DNA of 64,000 nucleotides from Epiperipatus broadwayi. Its lineage: Eukaryota > Onychophora > Udeonychophora > Euonychophora > Peripatidae. The position numbers and the translations under genes were made by a program. The DNA lies in the NCBI GenBank assembly GCA_028023455.1, contig JAQFVV010000003.1, positions 62,001 through 126,000 on the forward strand. Reading direction: 5' to 3'. Positions 61,174 to 64,000 of this stretch are shown here, in pieces. The notes beneath the pieces were generated by a model. That model was not told the DNA's origin, did no database searches, and saw nothing but the letters and a program-made list of their open reading frames with translations. The first letter of the stretch is position 1; each line of letters begins with the position of its first letter.

Positions 61174-61936
61174 GCACACAAAATTAAAAATTGGCTGCAA
61201 AAATAGTTTTAAAATGCAGGATAATTGCAAAATCTTATCTACTAAAACAAAAAAAACAACTTTTTATTTTTTTAAAGCCAGACATTTTTTTTAGCGTATT
61301 TGAAAGCTCCAAACATTTATAATAATATATTATTCATAAAAAGCTTTATAAAATGACCACTTGACTTGTTCCTTTATTACACTCAGTGAACAAAACAGAT
61401 ATCATTGGATTGAATTCCTTAAATCATTCAGCTGATGGAAGCAATGAATAAATTCCCCATAATTCATAGCTTCACAATTATCATTATTTTTCTGACAAAA
61501 AACAATCATTTTTCATTCAAGCACCTTAAACGAAAAATGACACATTTTTCATTCTTTACCGCCCCCAAATCTCTAGTGTAATTTGCTTCTCTTAAAATCT
61601 TTATAAAATGGCTTAATGAAATATAATAGATTTAATACACTCCTACATTTACTAACCATCAGTTCAACTTTACAACCACTTTCAGTTACTATGGCAACAA
61701 AGATTCATAAAGCCTTTAAGTCTTTGAACTGTATACAGTAGTTTGGATGAAAAGTTAACTTTGATTTCATCAATTGGTTATTACATTTACCAAAAATTTA
61801 GACAATTAACAAATGAAGTAATTTTAAAGCAGATATATAACTTTAACCCCCCAAAATGTAAAATATAGTTTCAATAATTGTTATAAAAGTCAATAGTAGC
61901 TCCTTATATCTATCTTTACTGTTCAGTGGAAGATCC
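61172..61936. other. AT-rich non-coding stretch
   Basis: Nothing recognisable. Confidence 0.5.
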
Positions 61937-61995
61937 TTGTGGCATAACAGAAAGTATATTAATCGGTCTTGACTATGGGGCTTGAATTTGGGTCA
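61937..61995 (+). repeat. Old tRNA-like (SINE) fragment
   Basis: 'cttgtggcataacagaaagt' (A-box-like) is followed by 'ggggcttgaatttggg' in the B-box position. Confidence 0.4.
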
Positions 61996-62649
61996 GCTAA
62001 ACATAGACATGTTTTTCAGATTTTAATCAATGTTTAATATTTAAAAAAAAATAGCTGATCAACAAGTAATCCAATTGATCATTTAACATTGGTTGGAAAA
62101 TGGATATTTAGCTATTCTAGCTAGAGAGTAAACAAGGTATTATTGGCAAGCTTATTGCATAACGTTTTTTTTCTATAACTTAATAACTTATATTTATTAC
62201 TTTTTAAATTTATATGTGGTAAATATGAACTGAAATTTTATTTTATACTATGTTTTTATTTACCAAGTTTTTTTTTTTTTAAAAAAAAAACACAACGTTA
62301 TGACACTTGATTTTCGATTATGTATATTAAATTAATATGATTATTTTTTTTAGAGTAAAGTAAGATTGTTAAATGTAATATCTGATATTAATTTATGTTT
62401 AGATTCATAGAAGCACCTTGTTCCATTTTAAGTATTTATAGACTGGTAAAGCCAATTTAAATAGTCCACGGAAATGTAAAGGCTTTTTTAAAAATTTGGA
62501 CTAAAGTGTCTATTTCATTCTTGTTTACCCTCCAAGTTCTAGAATAGGTAAATATTGATATACTAAACAGTATGAAATAGTTTTCTGAATTGATTATGTC
62601 AGCTAATTGTCAAAAAGTCTAAACCTGATTCAAACTTTTAAAAATATTT

Positions 62650-62709
62650 CTAATCAGATTTTAAACTCAGATCATGTTTTTGGCATGCAAATATGTAACC
62701 ACTATATAT
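62650..62709 (-). repeat. Old tRNA-like (SINE) fragment
   Basis: The minus strand reads 'tagtggttacatatttgcat' and then 'ctgagtttaaaatctg' at tRNA-like spacing. Confidence 0.4.
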
Positions 62710-64000
62710 AAAATCCATTCTAAATGATTATGGTGGGTTATAAATATATTTAGTTAAATCATTTTGCTAATAAATGATGCATATGAATGTTAATCATAAT
62801 ATTTTATGAGTATAGTTATACAGCAGTGTACTAGTTAAAGACTTATATTTTTACTTTACCATATTGTTCAGAAGTATTTATAAAAAAAAATATTATACTA
62901 GCCAAAACCTGACAGAGTTATAAATGCTCACAGACAAATCTATATATTCACTTACTCATGACAATACTATCAGTTATTGTCAAAAAGCAGGTTTATGTTC
63001 CCAAATCCACTAACATTCCCTAAGTCTTTATGTATTTTACCTTTCACATACTTATTTATTACCTTTTTAAAATTTGTCAATAAATTTTTTTTTTCTATCT
63101 TTTTACAAATAGTTCTTATAATTTCTTATATTACATCTCTTAGTCATGTATAACCCCATTTCCACGTCTTTTTAACACAGTTATATTTCTGATCCTATTT
63201 TTCAACTTAACTTTTCCACTCTACTTCATATTCACATTTCTGAAGCCTCTGATTTCTCTTTCAGTTTTTGAAGTTGTCTATATTTTTAATCCACATAGTT
63301 AACAAACATTCTTCCTAGATCTACTTGTAATGGTTGGCAGAATATCTTTCCTTTATTAAGACCTGTTTGGATATTGCAATTTATATGATTTCTTTATCAC
63401 TATTTCTGTTATCAATTATCCCAGTTTCCAAATACTTAAAGATACTAATCTGGTTAATAACTTATGTCCCATTGCTTGTTCCTAATCCCTCTTATCCATT
63501 ATCTATTTTCATTAATTTAATTAGCATTTATTTTGATAATAAACTTTTTGTAAGGTTTGTCAATTCTTTATAATATTTTAATCAGGTTACCTTTATGGAT
63601 GAAATAATTCTACATCATTATAATACTAATATAATTAAATCTACCCCCTCCACACCACATGCTAATTCAGTCTTCATCGAATATCTTTATTCTGAGACTA
63701 GACAACTTTTTTGTCTTACTTATTTTCTCATAGCTATTTTCATTATAAGATTATTTAATTGTTTAGGTATATTAATATATAATGATTTTTAATAAACACA
63801 TAAATAATTGTATAGGTAACAATTATGTAATATTAAGAATAAAAGTCTATTGGATAAAACAAACAAGGTCAAATATATTAATAAGGTATTTCAAGCAAAA
63901 TTCCTAAAGAATCAAACAAAACTAATTGTTTTTTAATATTACTATCTGACAAACAAGGACCATATAAAAGTGATCATTTTGATTATCTTTTTTCTAATGA
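62710..64000. other. AT-rich non-coding stretch
   Basis: The top strand is pyrimidine-rich from about 63000 to 63720. Two plus-strand frames (63334-63573 and 63595-63792) are Leu/Ile/Ser-rich through composition, with no motif recognised. They could be remnants of an unknown element but are not called. Confidence 0.4.

Overview
This 64-kb window is very AT-rich (roughly a quarter G+C by eye), gene-poor and repeat-rich. It contains no long open reading frames, no bacterial-style operons and no ribosome-binding sites. It reads as non-coding DNA (introns and intergenic sequence) from an invertebrate animal. tRNA-derived SINEs, RTE-, jockey- and L1-like non-LTR retrotransposons, a Tigger/pogo-type transposon relic, 2.2-kb solo LTRs, AT/CA microsatellites and many foldback repeats suggest a lophotrochozoan (mollusc or flatworm), but I cannot fix the species.

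The only cellular protein-coding sequence I can support is one 50-bp exon on the minus strand (24041-24090). It has consensus splice sites and encodes the stretch that follows the inhibitor site of a type II cAMP-dependent protein kinase (PKA) regulatory subunit. Much of the window is probably intron of that gene. I found no neighbouring exon by eye.

Layout. 1-1400: 3' half of a decayed LINE with a SINE at its left edge. 2440-2940: foldback family B and CA/TA microsatellites. 4356-6581: solo LTR, copy 1. 6600-11660: a series of inverted-repeat elements, then a SINE. 12-20 kb: AT-rich filler with old tRNA-like repeats, two better-preserved SINEs and a small Cys-motif relic. 20.37-21.01 kb: jockey-like RT relic. 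24.04 kb: the PKA exon. 25.8-32.4 kb: four foldback elements. 34.6-36.3 kb: an array of about 360-bp units, three direct and then inverted. 40.2-40.9 kb: LINE tail ending in (AAT)n(GAT)n. 41.9-43.6 kb: inverted repeat and a purine-rich block. 48504-50721: solo LTR, copy 2. 51.27-51.86 kb: Tigger-like transposase relic. 52.6-53.4 kb: mini-hairpin and a diverged tandem duplication. 54.6-56.2 kb: 5'-truncated RTE retrotransposon with most of its RT readable. The remainder is AT-rich sequence with microsatellites and old SINE-like pieces.

The strongest unusual signals are: (i) the two solo LTRs share a hairpin whose stem sequence differs between copies by paired, compensatory changes around the same loop; (ii) the 34.6-36.3 kb direct-plus-inverted array; and (iii) the density and variety of foldback elements, one of them reduced to a bare terminal hairpin. 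No undescribed multi-gene system is visible.
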